A DNA stretch of 64,000 nucleotides from Laguncularia racemosa. Taxonomy: Eukaryota; Streptophyta; Magnoliopsida; Myrtales; Combretaceae. Under the pieces are notes generated by a model. That model ran no database searches and was not told the origin of the DNA. It was given only the letters and a program-made list of their open reading frames with translations. Shown here one piece after another: positions 1-11,479 of this stretch. Positions within the stretch are counted from its first letter, which is position 1. Each line of letters starts with the position of its first letter. The position numbers and the translations under genes are program-made. Where the stretch lies: positions 6,076,001 through 6,140,000 of the forward strand of contig JBBMOL010000022.1 in the NCBI GenBank assembly GCA_037954665.1. The letters run 5' to 3'.

Positions 1-1016
1 CCGATGATCGGTATGTGATATTGTCTCTAGCGGAGTCATGTATCGAAATGATCCAGGTCTTATGTGGAAGGTTGTGTTGTGAAATGTTGTGATGTGGAAA
101 GCTATGATATATATTGTAAATGTTGTAGTGTATTAACTCATGAACTCATAGATAATGGGAAGTACCCATTGATATATATATATATTATGTATGGATGTGG
201 AAGGTTGATGTGCGATGACTTATGGACTCATGGATAGTAGGGAGTATCAATTGTCATATATATATATATATTATTGTTATGTATGGTAAGAGACTCATGG
301 ACAAAGAGAATTACCTTTATCATATATATTATTATTATATATGGAAATAAACTCATGGACAGAGGATTACCTTTGTCATATATATATATGTATGTATGTA
401 TGTATATATTGTTCATAGATGGGTTGTAAAATGATGTTTCGGAATGTTATGTGCAAAGATGTTTATGTTGTGATTGTATAATAGCTAAAGATTATAATAA
501 ATAAATAAAATTGTGAATAAATATTATGTTACATTTTGCATGTGTTACTGTTTCTAGCATGGCATGCGTGTGTGTGTGTAGGTATGCATTGTATTAGGCA
601 TTAGCTCACCCTTTGTGAGATTTTTTTTTTAGTTATAGATGTTACTAAAGAGATCGTAGGATATGTTAAAAAGTTGGGGGAATCAACTCAAGATCAGAAC
701 AATGAAGAGAATATAGATTATGTCTATTACGATGACCAATAGATAGACTAAGGAAAAACATATTAGATTTTTATTTAATCATTTTAGGAATTTCTATTGT
801 AAGTGAATGTTAATCGCTTCCGCTGTTTAAATTAAGAAGATTATTGATGACTTATTTTTGGAGGAAGGGAGATTTCATTAATCTTTGTTATGTAGTAGAT
901 GATTTAAGACTATCATCAAGAGTATTTGAAAAATAGTAGTGCATGAGCCTTTGCGTGTCTACGAGAAATGAAGAAACGTGGTGGGCCGTAGCATACCCAG
1001 GTTTTGAGGCGTTACA
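1..1016 (+). mobile_element. 3' part of a Ty3/gypsy LTR, cut by the window edge
   Basis: Non-coding sequence that matches the downstream half of the LTR at 47035-48889. Shared landmarks, in the same order, are a 'tctctagcggagt' block near 25-40, a 'ttagctcaccc' block followed by a T-run near 601-632, and the terminal 'gaggcgttaca' ending at 1016, the same kind of TTACA end as the other copy. The left end lies outside the window. No reading frame in it is credible. The LTR assignment rests on this internal comparison; the family label (chromovirus-type gypsy) is inferred from the coding remnants beside the 47-kb copy. Confidence 0.7.
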
Positions 1017-2643
1017 TAAAGCTTACCTTTTATGTCTTCACTGTGCTAGTATGGCTATTTGAGTTGACATCATTGTCATCATTATCATTCATATTATCTT
1101 CCTTTGATAAACAACGTTAATCACCATATCCTCCAATATCTAATTATATGCTCTGATATCTAATTATCATTCATATTATCTTCCTCTAATAACCATTGTT
1201 AAGTGTCATATCCTCTAATATCTGATCATTTAGTACTCTAAAATCTTATTATCATTCGTACTATCTTCCTTTGATAAATATTGTTAGTCGCCATGTCCTC
1301 CAATATTAGATTATTTACATGGTTATCAAATGTTGGAACCACATCAATAGCATCAATAATGCCTTCAGCCAGGGGAATCTTTGGAGCCAAAGTACCAGTT
1401 GCACTCGGGACCTCTTGTGATATGTCACAATTCCCCTTCAAATTAGATACACTTGGATTATCCTTATGTATAGTAAGAGACTCATGGACAAAGAGGATTA
1501 TCTTTGTCATATATATTATTATTACGTATGGAAAGAGACTCATGGACAAAGGATTACCTTTGTCATATATACATATATATGTATATATTGTTCGTGGATG
1601 GGTTGTAAAATGATGTTTAGGAATGTTATGTGCAAAGATGTTTATGTTGTGATTGTATATTAGTTGAAGATTGTGAAAGATAAATAAAATTGTGAATAAA
1701 TATTATGCTACATTTTGCATGTGTTACTATTTCTAGCATGGCATGCATGTGTGTGTGTAGGTATGCATTGTACTAGGCATTAACTTACCTTTCGTGAGAA
1801 TTTTTTTTTAGTTACAGATGCTATTGAAGAGATCGTAGGATATGTTAAAAAGCTAGGTGAATTAGCTCAAGATTAGAACAATGAAGATAATATAGAATAA
1901 GTCTATTACGATGACTAATAGATAGACTAAGGAAAGACATATTGGATTTTTATGTAATCATTTTGGGAATTTTTATTGTAAGTGAATGTTAATCACTTTC
2001 ACTGTTTAAATTGAGTAGATTATTGATGACTTATTGTTGAGGATGGGAAATTTCATTAATCTTTGTTATGCAGCAAATGATTTAAGACTATCATCAAGAG
2101 TATTTGAAGAATAGTAGTGCATGAGCCTTTGTGTGTCTTCAAGAAATGAAGACATGTGGTGGGTTGTAGCGTACCCGGGTTTCGAGGTGTTACATAAAGC
2201 TTACCTTTTATGTCTTCACCATGCTAGTATAGCTATTTGAGTTGACATCATTGTCATCATTATCATTTATATTATCTTCCTTTGATAAACAACATTAATC
2301 ACCATATCCTCCAATATCTAATTATATGCTCTGATATTTGATTATCATTCATATTATCTTCCTCTAATAACTATTGTTAAGTGTCATATCCTCTAATATC
2401 TGATCATTTAGTGCTCTAAAATCTGATTATCATTCGTATTATCTTCCTTTGATAAATATTGTTAATCGCCATGTCCTCTAATATTAGATTATTTGCATGG
2501 TCATCAAATGTTGGAACCACATCAATAGCATCAATAATGCCTTCGGCCAGGGGAATCTTTAAAGCCAAATTGCCAATTGCACTCGGGACCTCCCGTGATA
2601 TGTTACAATTCCCATTCAAATTAGATACACTTGGATTATCCTA
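277..2643. repeat. 1.19-kb direct tandem duplication (two copies)
   Basis: Copy 1 runs about 277-1463 and copy 2 about 1464-2643. Each copy contains the last part of the gypsy LTR (ending at 1016 and 2194) plus about 450 bases of sequence beyond the LTR end. The copies match along their whole length, with scattered substitutions and short indels, so the duplication happened after the LTR had inserted. The phrase 'agactcatggacaaagag' marks the start of each copy, and 'gatacacttggattatcc' marks the end. Confidence 0.85.
1081..1328. repeat. Three tandem units of about 83 bp (repeated again at 2259-2506)
   Basis: The phrase 'attatcattc' recurs at 1081, 1163 and 1248 (periods 82 and 85). Each time it is followed by 'atattatcttcct' and a 'catatcctccaatat'-like block. 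The same triplet occurs in the second copy of the large duplication at about 2259, 2341 and 2426. On the minus strand the most intact unit reads as part of an open frame (about 1238-1549) also kept in the second copy (2416-2619). I do not recognise the protein. Confidence 0.7.
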
Positions 2644-3139
2644 ATGGGATGCCATTCCATATTGAGGTAGTTCCAATATGAACAATAGATTGGCCTATCT
2701 TCCCGCTTCTATTATAGCATGACTTCCTATAAACCCCTTACCTTCTCTATGTACTCTCTTGAGGCTAGTTATAGAACATGCTCCATGTCCAATCCAAATA
2801 TATGCACCTAAATAATCTTAAATTACACTAGAAGCACTTAATAATTTAAAATTAAGCCATCATCATCAAATCCTTTTTCATTACTTCACTAAACTAAAAT
2901 ATTATGAATATTATCAAAATTTTCTTCCTAGAATTGCTACCAATATCCCACTTTCTATTTACTCTAGTGTTGGCCTCAATAGACCTCTCTCCCCCTCTTG
3001 ACCCTCTTATGTCAACTATTGCTACTTTATTATTATCATCCACTTTGACTCTAGTTTTAGTATGAATAACATCTTAACTTTTTATTTGTTTCTATGATCA
3101 AAATTCTGACATTCTAAAATAAGAACATAATATATATAT
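2644..3139. other. Gene-free AT-rich stretch
   Basis: No credible reading frame or recognised element. It begins exactly where the second copy of the large duplication stops, so it is probably the original flank. Confidence 0.5.
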
Positions 3140-3595
3140 AGATGAGTAAGCAAGTAACTCCATTTTATGTGGTAGCTACCTATATTTTACTTAACCAGGT
3201 AGATTTTGGGTGGGTATTAAGGGTCGTAGGGTAAGTTTTGAATACAGATTTTTCAAAATTTACTCTCATATGGTATGGTATATGCATGAGGTTTTTCTAC
3301 CTTGTACCCATCTTAAAACTTGTACTCTAAGTCATATAGGATATAGGTTTCAAAGCACTCTTTACCTAATAAAAATTATTAAATAATATTAATAAATAAA
3401 AATATTATATTTTTTTACCAATAAATGCATTAGTAAAATTTGGGATGGTTTTATAAGGTATAAGTTCCAAGATGGTTTTGGGTGCTACAAAGTAAGTTTT
3501 GATTGCAAACCTATACCATATTGGTCAGGATATTTGTAGAGTTTCATATTTTACTTACCTTGTACCTACTCATGCCTAATATATATGTATGAGTA
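3140..3595. repeat. Dispersed non-coding repeat, related to 49050-50380
   Basis: Shares blocks in the same order with 49050-50380: a 'gggtaagttttgaa'-like block, a block of 'tacccat...ttaa' phrases, an A/T-rich centre ending 'accaataaatgcattagta', then 'ataaggtataagttccaag'. It has no coding capacity. It may be a non-autonomous DNA element, but I could not fix terminal inverted repeats or a target-site duplication. Confidence 0.45.
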
Positions 3596-4569
3596 TTTTC
3601 AAGTTCAGTGTTGTATATGAACCTATTTATGTGCATCTATTATTCAAACTTAAACTTTATTGGTGAAATAACATAATACAAGTTAATAAAAACTGCATTG
3701 GGTGTATAAATTAGTTTTTGTGTAATTGATGACATTCTAAGTAGTAACATGATAGAACAATCAAATTATAAATTTTTGTTTAAGTTATACACCTAGCACT
3801 CAAAATTTGAATCTTATGTTAAAATTTTAAGATTATATGTTTTAAAGCTTAGAAATCAAAGATGCCTTTACAAATGTTTTTATAATTTTAGTGTAATTTT
3901 TGTTATAAGTATTTAGCAAATTTAAGACAATATAAGAACTGCTTTTAGGTATAGGTATAGGTACATTTTTTTTTTTATCTCTCACTTGTTTATGGTTCAA
4001 AGATGACAATGTTAAAGAAAGTTGGTTATGTCCATCATAGTTTGCAATGATAACTTGTATTTTAATGAATAAGGAGATGATTATGAACAATCAATGTTCG
4101 ACTCCTTTTTTTTTTTTTTTTACCTAAACATGCTTTTGAGATAGATTGTTGTGATATATTTATTTAAAAAAAATTATTTGATAAACGGGTTCAATTAGAT
4201 ACAAAATATATTTATTAAATGGGTTAGATTATGAATTTAAATTCTTAAAGATAATAAAAAAATGGGTAAAGTGTTACGGGTTGAAATTCTAGAAATACAA
4301 ATAAATACTTAAATACGGACACATGTTAATATAAATCGTTGACTATAAATAAATAAATGTGACACATACATAGAGGAAAAACAGTGCATGTGAAAAAGCT
4401 AGGTTAGAGGACAAAAGATTTTGGGCTTCCCAATTTCGACCACATACATTGAACGTGTAAGAGATACTTTCTAAATGACTATAAGGAAAACACTTGTATA
4501 TAACGTGCAGCAAAAACATGGCTTTGCCTAGGGAGTGGGGGGCAAAAAATGGCTTGAAAGCTACCATAC

Positions 4570-4607
<38 letters not shown>

Positions 4608-5317
4608 GGTTGTTAAAATCACAATTTGTATGATTCTATGATTTACAATTTTAGAAAGTCATTTTAAGTTAACTTGGGGTATATAATTATTTTCATATAA
4701 ACTCGTAGTAGAATCACAAGTTTACACATAAAATCATTAAAATCTTATATTTTTAATTGAGTTTACTAATTTTATATATTTTAGTTGAATCGGCTAAAAA
4801 TTTAAAAATAAAACTTAACTTTTACAAGATATGAATATTAGTTATTTAAAAGAATCAGAATTATAATATAAAAGTAATGTTGATTATAGTACCAATAAAG
4901 ATGTTGGTATTGATAATGAAGATGATAATGATGACGATGATGGTGAAGAGAGAGCTAGTAATAATTTTGACTTTTGATAATGATAAAGGAATTGATGATT
5001 TTTTTTAGCATTGTATTTTATTATTATAATTTATGTCATAATTTATTTTATATTGGTATTATTATTTATATTGTAGTTTTATATATTAGCTTAGTAACTT
5101 ATGTTAATTTATTTATATTATAAGTATATAATTTTTATTATAAATTATAACTAAAATTTATATTAAATTTCTTCATTTCATTTTATATTTTATTTTTTTT
5201 ATAATTATATTAAATATATCTATGACTTTTGAAAGTTATTTTATATAAGTTATAAAAACTTATGTTTCTACATTTTAATTTTATAAATCCTCTAACAATT
5301 CTAAGTAAAATCAGCCT
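3596..5317. other. Intergenic AT-rich DNA upstream of the P450 gene
   Basis: No supported gene. It contains poly-A/T runs, a (CATA)n/(TA)n microsatellite at 4564-4608 and a stretch of GAT/GAA-like trinucleotides near 4910-4985. Short open frames here consist of low-complexity codons. Confidence 0.6.
4564..4608. repeat. (CATA)n(TA)n microsatellite
   Basis: Four CATA units run into about twelve TA units. It is a simple repeat, likely polymorphic between individuals. Confidence 0.9.
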
Positions 5318-5329
5318 TATATATATATT
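5318..5329 (+). promoter_or_regulatory. Putative TATA box of the P450 gene
   Basis: A 'tatatatatatt' run lies about 80 bases before the P450 start codon, followed by a C/T-rich leader ('tcttctcttctctccctcc'), a usual plant promoter layout. The flanking DNA is AT-rich, so this is only a positional inference. Confidence 0.4.
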
Positions 5330-5408
5330 CTCCTGTAATCAACCCAAAAATTATAGAAGTGTCTTCTCTTCTCTCCCTCCAGAGTCCTGCACGTAGGAAA
5401 CCGTCGAC

Positions 5409-8400
5409 ATGTCTCCGTATTTCGCAATTGCCCTTGCTCTAGTAGGAACGATATGGTCATTGATCTATGTCTTCAATTCTAGGAAACTAAAACACAGTGT
5501 TAGCATCCAGAAACAACCACCAGGACCCCCGGCAATACCAGTGATCGGAAACCTCCACATGTTAGGTAACCTTCCACACAAGAGTTTATGGAACCTAGCC
5601 AAAAAGTATGGCCCCATAATGTCTATGCGCCTCGGTTTCGTACCAACCATTGTGGTCTCATCCCCTGAGGCTGCTGAACTATTCCTGAAGACTCATGATA
5701 CAATTTTTGCAAACAGGCCTAAACTTCAAGCCACTGACCTCGTAAGCTATGGCACCAAGGGCCTCGTCTTCACCCCTTACGGTCCGTATTGGAAAAACGT
5801 CAGGAAACTGTGTACGTTGAAGCTCTTGAGTGCGTCGACCGTCCAACTCTTCGAGCCAATAAGGAGGGAAGAGGTGGATTTGCTTGTGAAGTCACTCAAG
5901 AAGGCCTCACAGGCTCAGAGTGTAGTGAATGTTAGTGAAATGGTAGCAGAAGCTGCAGAACATATCGGGCTCAGGATGATTCTTGGGCGTAAAAGTGATA
6001 GCAACTTCAATTTAAGGGAAATCGTTCATGAGGTCCTCAGATTGGCAGGAGCTTTTAATTTAGCAGATTTCATACCTTTACTAAAGATAATTGATCTTCA
6101 GGTATCTTTTCTTCACATGTTTCAAAGTTTTATCCTAATTATTGGCTTGCTCATAACATTGCAGGAGAGACCCCACGTTTCCTGTATGTGTTCTAAAACT
6201 TTTTCGAACGGGCGAAGAAGCCATTTTCTTTTTATTGTAGTTACGTTTTTCTCTTACAAACTGGGAAAAAAGCAAAAGAAAAAAAAGGAAAAGTATATAT
6301 TTTGTTATCCATGTATCAAACAAATCATTTTGTTTTGCTAGTTTGCAATATGCGGTATGTTTTAATTACAAAAATAAAAGAAAACAAGAAAAAAATAGAA
6401 AAATTAACTCTAGTCATCCCAAGGCTAAAAGTGGCGGATGGCCACCTTTACAAGGTAGGTGAAAACCCACAAATGGCCATTGGTCACCTCACTGCTTGGC
6501 CTTAGGGTGGTTGGATTGACAACTTCAAGTTTGTGGATTATGACCTATTTAAAAAGTATGGTTTATATAACCTATTGGTGGCCGTAGGTAGTAACCACCA
6601 ATAAGTTATTGGTGGCCACTCACCATTAAGAAGGGGTCACGCAAACCCTTCCCCCTATGATGGGCGGCCACCCATAGTCATCATTGACCTTTAAGTAGTC
6701 GATCCAATTACCTCTTAGTCTTAGGGTGGTTGGAGTTTTTTCTTTTTTAAAAAAAAATTCTAATAATTTATTTTATCAATATTATATTAATTATTTAGAA
6801 AATTACATGGACCAAGTAGAAAGTGTCACATGTCACATGAGAAAATTTAATGGTGCTAATGAGAGGACTCATTTGTAAGCTTTGCCAAACATTGAGAATT
6901 GAAAAGAAAAGAAAAAAAGGTCTATGACACAATTAGAAAAAGGTGAAAAGTATTGTGGAGTAAATATGTATTTTTTCTAAAAAAAAATAATCTAGAATTT
7001 AAATAGACAAGGAATAAAATGTTGACAACCCAATAGAAAAGTAGGAAAAGTTCAACGAATTTTTAAGGGAAGAGTACATATTTAGCTCTCAACGTCTACC
7101 AATTTTTTTATTTGAGTTCTTAATGTTAGTTTTTTTTTTTTTTTGTCATCAACATTTTCAAAACCTTATAAACAAAAAAAAAGATTTTTTTAATTTATTA
7201 AACACATATCAACTTAAAATTAGTGTATAATAATTAAATTAACAAAATGATAATATTAAAAATATTTATTTACATAATATAATAAAAAATACAAAAATAA
7301 TAATGGAAGCTAAAAAAAATTTGGTTATACCCTCATCACTTTGGGCAATTAGCCCAAGGCTAATTCAAAGCTAATACATGTTTAATATAAATAGAAAATA
7401 TAATGTATTTAATAAAAATTCTATTTTTACAAGATTTTAAAAATGTTAAGAACTCAAATAAAAGGAAAAAAAAATGAGAATTCAAATAGAAAAGTAAATA
7501 GAGGTTAAGAACTAAAATTATACTTTTCTCATTTTTTAACTTTCTTTCCTTGCCATGTGATATCTTCATAAGGATGTAGCTGCATTGAAGGAAAAAAAAT
7601 AAAAATTGGTTCGTTTTCAAAAGTGGGAAGACTGAAACAGAAAAAAGAGACTAATACATCGGAAGGGAATAATGAACATATAATTTTATTCACTCGATGA
7701 GAGATTTGCAGGCTAACAAGTAACATGCATGTCCTTATCATTTCTGTGCATTATTTTACTCAGGGGTACACAAGGAGCTGTAAAGCAATTAGCACTTCCT
7801 TTGACATGGCTGTGGAAAACATCATTGAAGAGGGAAAAACCAAGGCTGCTTCGAAGAATGTGGATAAAAAGGCTTTCTTAGACGTTTTGCTTTCCATGGT
7901 AAATCAACCTATAAATCCAAACGAGAAAACCGTTTGTATAATCGAGCGAAAGAATATAAAGGCAATAGTGCTAGATCTAATCATTGCTTCACTTGAGACT
8001 TCAGCTGGTGCTATAGATTGGACGTTTTCTGAGATCCTGAAGAATCCACGGGTAATGGCGCGTCTCCAGGATGAGCTCCGAGCTGTAGTTGGGCTAAACA
8101 GAATGGTTGAAGAGTCGGATTTACCGAAACTAAGTTATCTAGACATGGTTGTGAAGGAAAGCTTGAGACTCCACCCTGTTGTACCCCTTCTATTGCATGA
8201 ATCCAGGGAAGATGCGGTGATAAATGGATTCCACTTCCCGAAAAAATCCTTTTTGATTGTGAATGTTTATGCAATTGGGAGAAATGCTGATGTTTGGTCC
8301 GAAAATGTCGATGAATTTCTGCCTGAGAGATTCATCGACAGCGATATCGATTTGAGAGGACTTGATTTTCAGCTCATACCATTTGGTTCTGGTCGTAGAA

Positions 8401-8588
8401 GCTGCCCAGGAATGCCTTCAGCTCTTGCAATCGTTCGCCTCATTATAGCGCAATTAGTGCATTGCTTCAATTGGGAGCTTCCTGGGGGCATGTTAGCTGT
8501 TGACATTAGCATGGCCGAAAGATTTGGTTTAACAACGCTAAGAGCTAATCACTTGTTGGCAATACCAACATATCGCCTGCTTGCATAA
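5409..8588 (+). CDS. CYP736A: Cytochrome P450, CYP71 clan (CYP736A-like)
   Basis: Two exons, 5409-6101 and 7764-8588, join in phase 0 to give 505 aa, the normal length for the family. The 1662-base intron has GT (6102) and AG (7763) borders and sits after an 'IIDLQ' motif, where A-type plant P450s carry their conserved intron. Residues 1-22 form the membrane anchor, and a proline hinge (PPGPPAIPVIGN) begins at 37. The I-helix motif is ASLETS at 306-311, with Ser where Gly is usual. ExxR (KESLR) spans 363-366, PERF 418-421, and the haem loop FGSGRRSCPG 438-447, with ligand Cys445. Such enzymes are ER-anchored monooxygenases that use NADPH-P450 reductase. The 'RGLDFQLIPFGSGRRSCPGM' style and C-terminus resemble CYP736A; the substrate cannot be read from the sequence. 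No stop or frame shift is present, so it appears functional. Confidence 0.92.
6287..6978. mobile_element. MITE, family A (Mutator-like), in the P450 intron
   Basis: Begins 'ggaaaagtatatatttt' and ends with the imperfect inverse 'aaatatgtattttttct'. Flanking runs of A on both sides fit, but do not prove, a 9-bp target-site duplication. The interior has a characteristic hairpin-rich block with repeated 'ggtggcc'/'ggccacc' words (about 6430-6720). The same block lies in the element at 51058-51730. No coding capacity. Length about 692 bp. Confidence 0.6.
7067..7530. mobile_element. MITE, family B (Mutator-like), in the P450 intron
   Basis: A 464-bp element with terminal inverted repeats: it starts 'gggaagagtacatatttag' and ends 'ctaaaattatacttttctc'. 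It is flanked by a 9-bp target-site duplication with one mismatch ('aatttttaa' at 7058-7066, 'attttttaa' at 7531-7539), the size made by Mutator-type transposases. The interior matches 51832-52296 (465 bp) throughout, including 'cactttgggcaattagccc' versus its relative there. No coding capacity. Confidence 0.8.
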
Positions 8589-10290
8589 TGATGCTCATTG
8601 AAAGCTCTTCTAGGATAAGTACACGTTTGCATAGTTTTTAAGATGTACTTGTTTTGTGGAAAATGTTTTTCTGGACTTTTTCCAATATTTGTCAGTCATG
8701 AGACATTAAACCATATTAAATATTATTATTGTAATTGTAATATCAAGAAGTTGCGGTTACTATTGGCTTTTAGCCATAGCAGATAATGGAAGACGAAAGT
8801 TGCAACAATGGCTAGTCATGATGATTAATTATAACGAAAACTATTTATAGAATATGGGGAAAATGATTTCCATTTCTAAAAGAGAAAATCACTTTCCATT
8901 TTTTTCATTAGCATGTTCCAATTTTTTTAATCATCATAGGCATCACCTTCATTAGTGGTTGATGGTTGCCCTTGTTTTCGATTATCAATTGCCACTACAA
9001 TCCATTAATAATTTCATTTTCTTAAAACTATTACAATAATATTTGATAATTGCAAAAAGTTGATCATAAAAATATGAAAAGATCCTAAACTTGTAAGGAC
9101 TTGGAATGATTAACTCGAAGATTTATGAAATATAATATTTCTATAACCCAATATCTAGACCTTTCAAGTTTCTAGTAATTTTAACTGGAATAAGGTCAAC
9201 ACCTTTCAAAACTATGAGAGCAATCCTATCCTATTTTTAATCATTGATTCATTTAGAGTAGATTTCAGCCTTTGAGGTTACTTATTTCTATTTGCCTTTT
9301 ACATGTTTTACAGTTGTCTTTACCTTTCTATTTGCTCTCTCACCCTCTTTTATATGGTATGAATAAAAAAGGGCTTTTTTTCTTAATGAACACTTAAATA
9401 TTCATACGAACATTGAAACTTTCATAAAATCTTCAAAAATAAACATAAAACGCACATTAAGCCTTGGAATTTGATAAAAATCAAAGTTGTTTATAAGCCT
9501 AAATAATGTAGCTCATCAAGAATCCTACAAACATCAAATCATAGATCATAATGACATATTAAATTATTCGTATTTTGCTGGAAAAATCTAGAAATGCATG
9601 ATACTTAAACCCATTTACACATTTAAACATTGTGTTTACAACTTTAGGGCTTTAAACTAACTTACATGTATCCTATACCATATTTAACACCAATCAACCT
9701 TAAAATTAACTAAAAATCACCAATTAATCATGTCAACACATCAATTAACACAAACTAAGCAAGCATCAAACATGGAATTCCAATACGGGTGGCTAATCAT
9801 TAGGCAATGTTTCAACTTGCAATTTTTTATACTAATTCAACTTTTAACTATTCTAAACTTGTCTAAACTCTAGATTTATATATTTAGCACTTCCTTATCT
9901 CATCAAATCAAGATAAGACTTCAATCATGATTCATATATGGTGGAATTTCCAATAATTATACATTTAGGCATCATTAGCTCCCTTAAACCACTATCTAAC
10001 CTACAAATCACTTTACAACTCATCATTTAAGCATCCCAAATCATCCAAATCATAAATTCAAGCAAGAATCATATGTCAAGTACAAGTATAGGTAGCAGCA
10101 TGCTATAGTGTGGATTTATCTTGCATTCTCATATTTTAAACTAATTTTTAACTTCACAAATCCTGTCTAACATCAAATTTAACATATTTACCAACTCATT
10201 AACATTTGAAATCAAAGAAGTCTATCTTGAGTTTCAGCGGCCGTGACATAATAATTTTGGAAAACATGTAAGATGAGCCAAAAGAATAAC
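8589..10290. other. Intergenic DNA downstream of the P450
   Basis: The first 150 bases are the likely 3' untranslated region. The rest is AT-rich and I recognise no gene or element. The run of 'aatcatcaaatcataa'-like words near 9900-10080 may be old retroelement leader sequence, but nothing supports a call. Confidence 0.5.
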
Positions 10291-10301
10291 ATTTGCATAA
10301 T

Positions 10302-11286
10302 GGAATTAATTATTTGTTCTCATGAAAACTGATGTTGCGGCTGAAAATTACTTTTTCCTCCTGACATCATTACTTGTCTTGTTCTTTGCATTTTGAGCGG
10401 TGTCCTGTCACTCCAATCACAATCCACATCGCTTTTCTAACCTGCAAGCCAACTGTTTGATGAGACGTATCCAATTATTGAGGTATCACTTAGTTATCAT
10501 CTTCAGGTCAGCAATGTGTAGAAAGGGAAAATGGATTTTGGGATCATAAATTTGAGTCAGAATCGGCGTAAACACAACGAGGAAAAGGAAAAGGGTTATG
10601 GCTAGACCGAGTTCTTAAACATCAAGTTACAGGCGGCTCGAAGCTTCAATTGCATTTATGAAAATCCGACCATAAATCTTTTGACGCGTGACTGTATATA
10701 TCTAGTCTAGTATTAATAGTTAAGGTGAGCAATGGAACCTGTGGGATCCTGAAATTTATTAGGCCAGTATCATGGTCTTAGACGTCTCCAGGTGCATTCT
10801 AATCATAGGATCGCGCACTTTTTTTTTTCTTGTTTTTATATATATATAATTTAATGACATGATACAGCAACATTGGTTTCATGTTTTAGGCTAACTTATA
10901 ATTTTTCAATATATGGCAAACTGTACCTAGACAATATTACTAACATATATAATTTAATTTGTCAATCAACTATAAATATAATGTTACCTCACCCATCATC
11001 TCATCTAAAATGGTGGCTTTATGGATCTACTATTAAGGGTTACTGGTGGCAATGCAATCAACAAGAACTTGATTATGCGGGTACTTTTTGTTTTTACACA
11101 TTAAATATATAACTTAATTTGTCAATCAACTACAAGTATGATGTCACCTCACCCATTACCTCATCTAAAATGGTGGCTTTAGGGATCTACTATTAAGATT
11201 TGGTGGTGGCAATGCAATCAACAAAAGCTTGTTCATGCATAAAATTGTTGAGTATTTTTTTTTTGTTTTCACACATTAATTACTTG
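10302..11286. repeat. Segmental duplication, copy 1 (partner at 16382-16672)
   Basis: Block a (10302-10437) matches 16382-16516; both contain 'gatgttgcggct', 'ttcctcct' and 'gtgtcctgtcac.ccaatcacaatccacatcgct'. Block b (10961-11120), which begins 'gtcaatcaactataaata', matches 16513-16672. In the 16-kb copy a and b touch. Here they are separated by about 520 bases, so something was inserted here or lost there. Block b is also doubled in tandem (next feature). No gene is recognised in either copy. Confidence 0.75.
10961..11286. repeat. Tandem duplication of a 160-bp unit
   Basis: Two direct copies start 'gtcaatcaacta' at 10961 and 11121 and share 'catctaaaatggtggcttta', 'ctactattaag' and 'ggcaatgcaatcaacaa'. 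A third, older copy lies at 16513-16672. A short open frame across the first copy is not conserved in the others. Confidence 0.85.
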
Positions 11287-11479
11287 TATTCGGAATCGAT
11301 GGTTATTGATCTATGCATTCCAATCAAGGGAATTTAAGTGTATGTAGCAATGCCATTGATGGGTCATTATGCGGTATTCAATATGTCCGATTTGATAAAA
11401 ACCTTACAAGATTTAGGACGGATTTTAGGAAAAGTTGTAAAATCTTAAAAGGTTTTGGGTTGGGTTTTAGGATTAAAAG

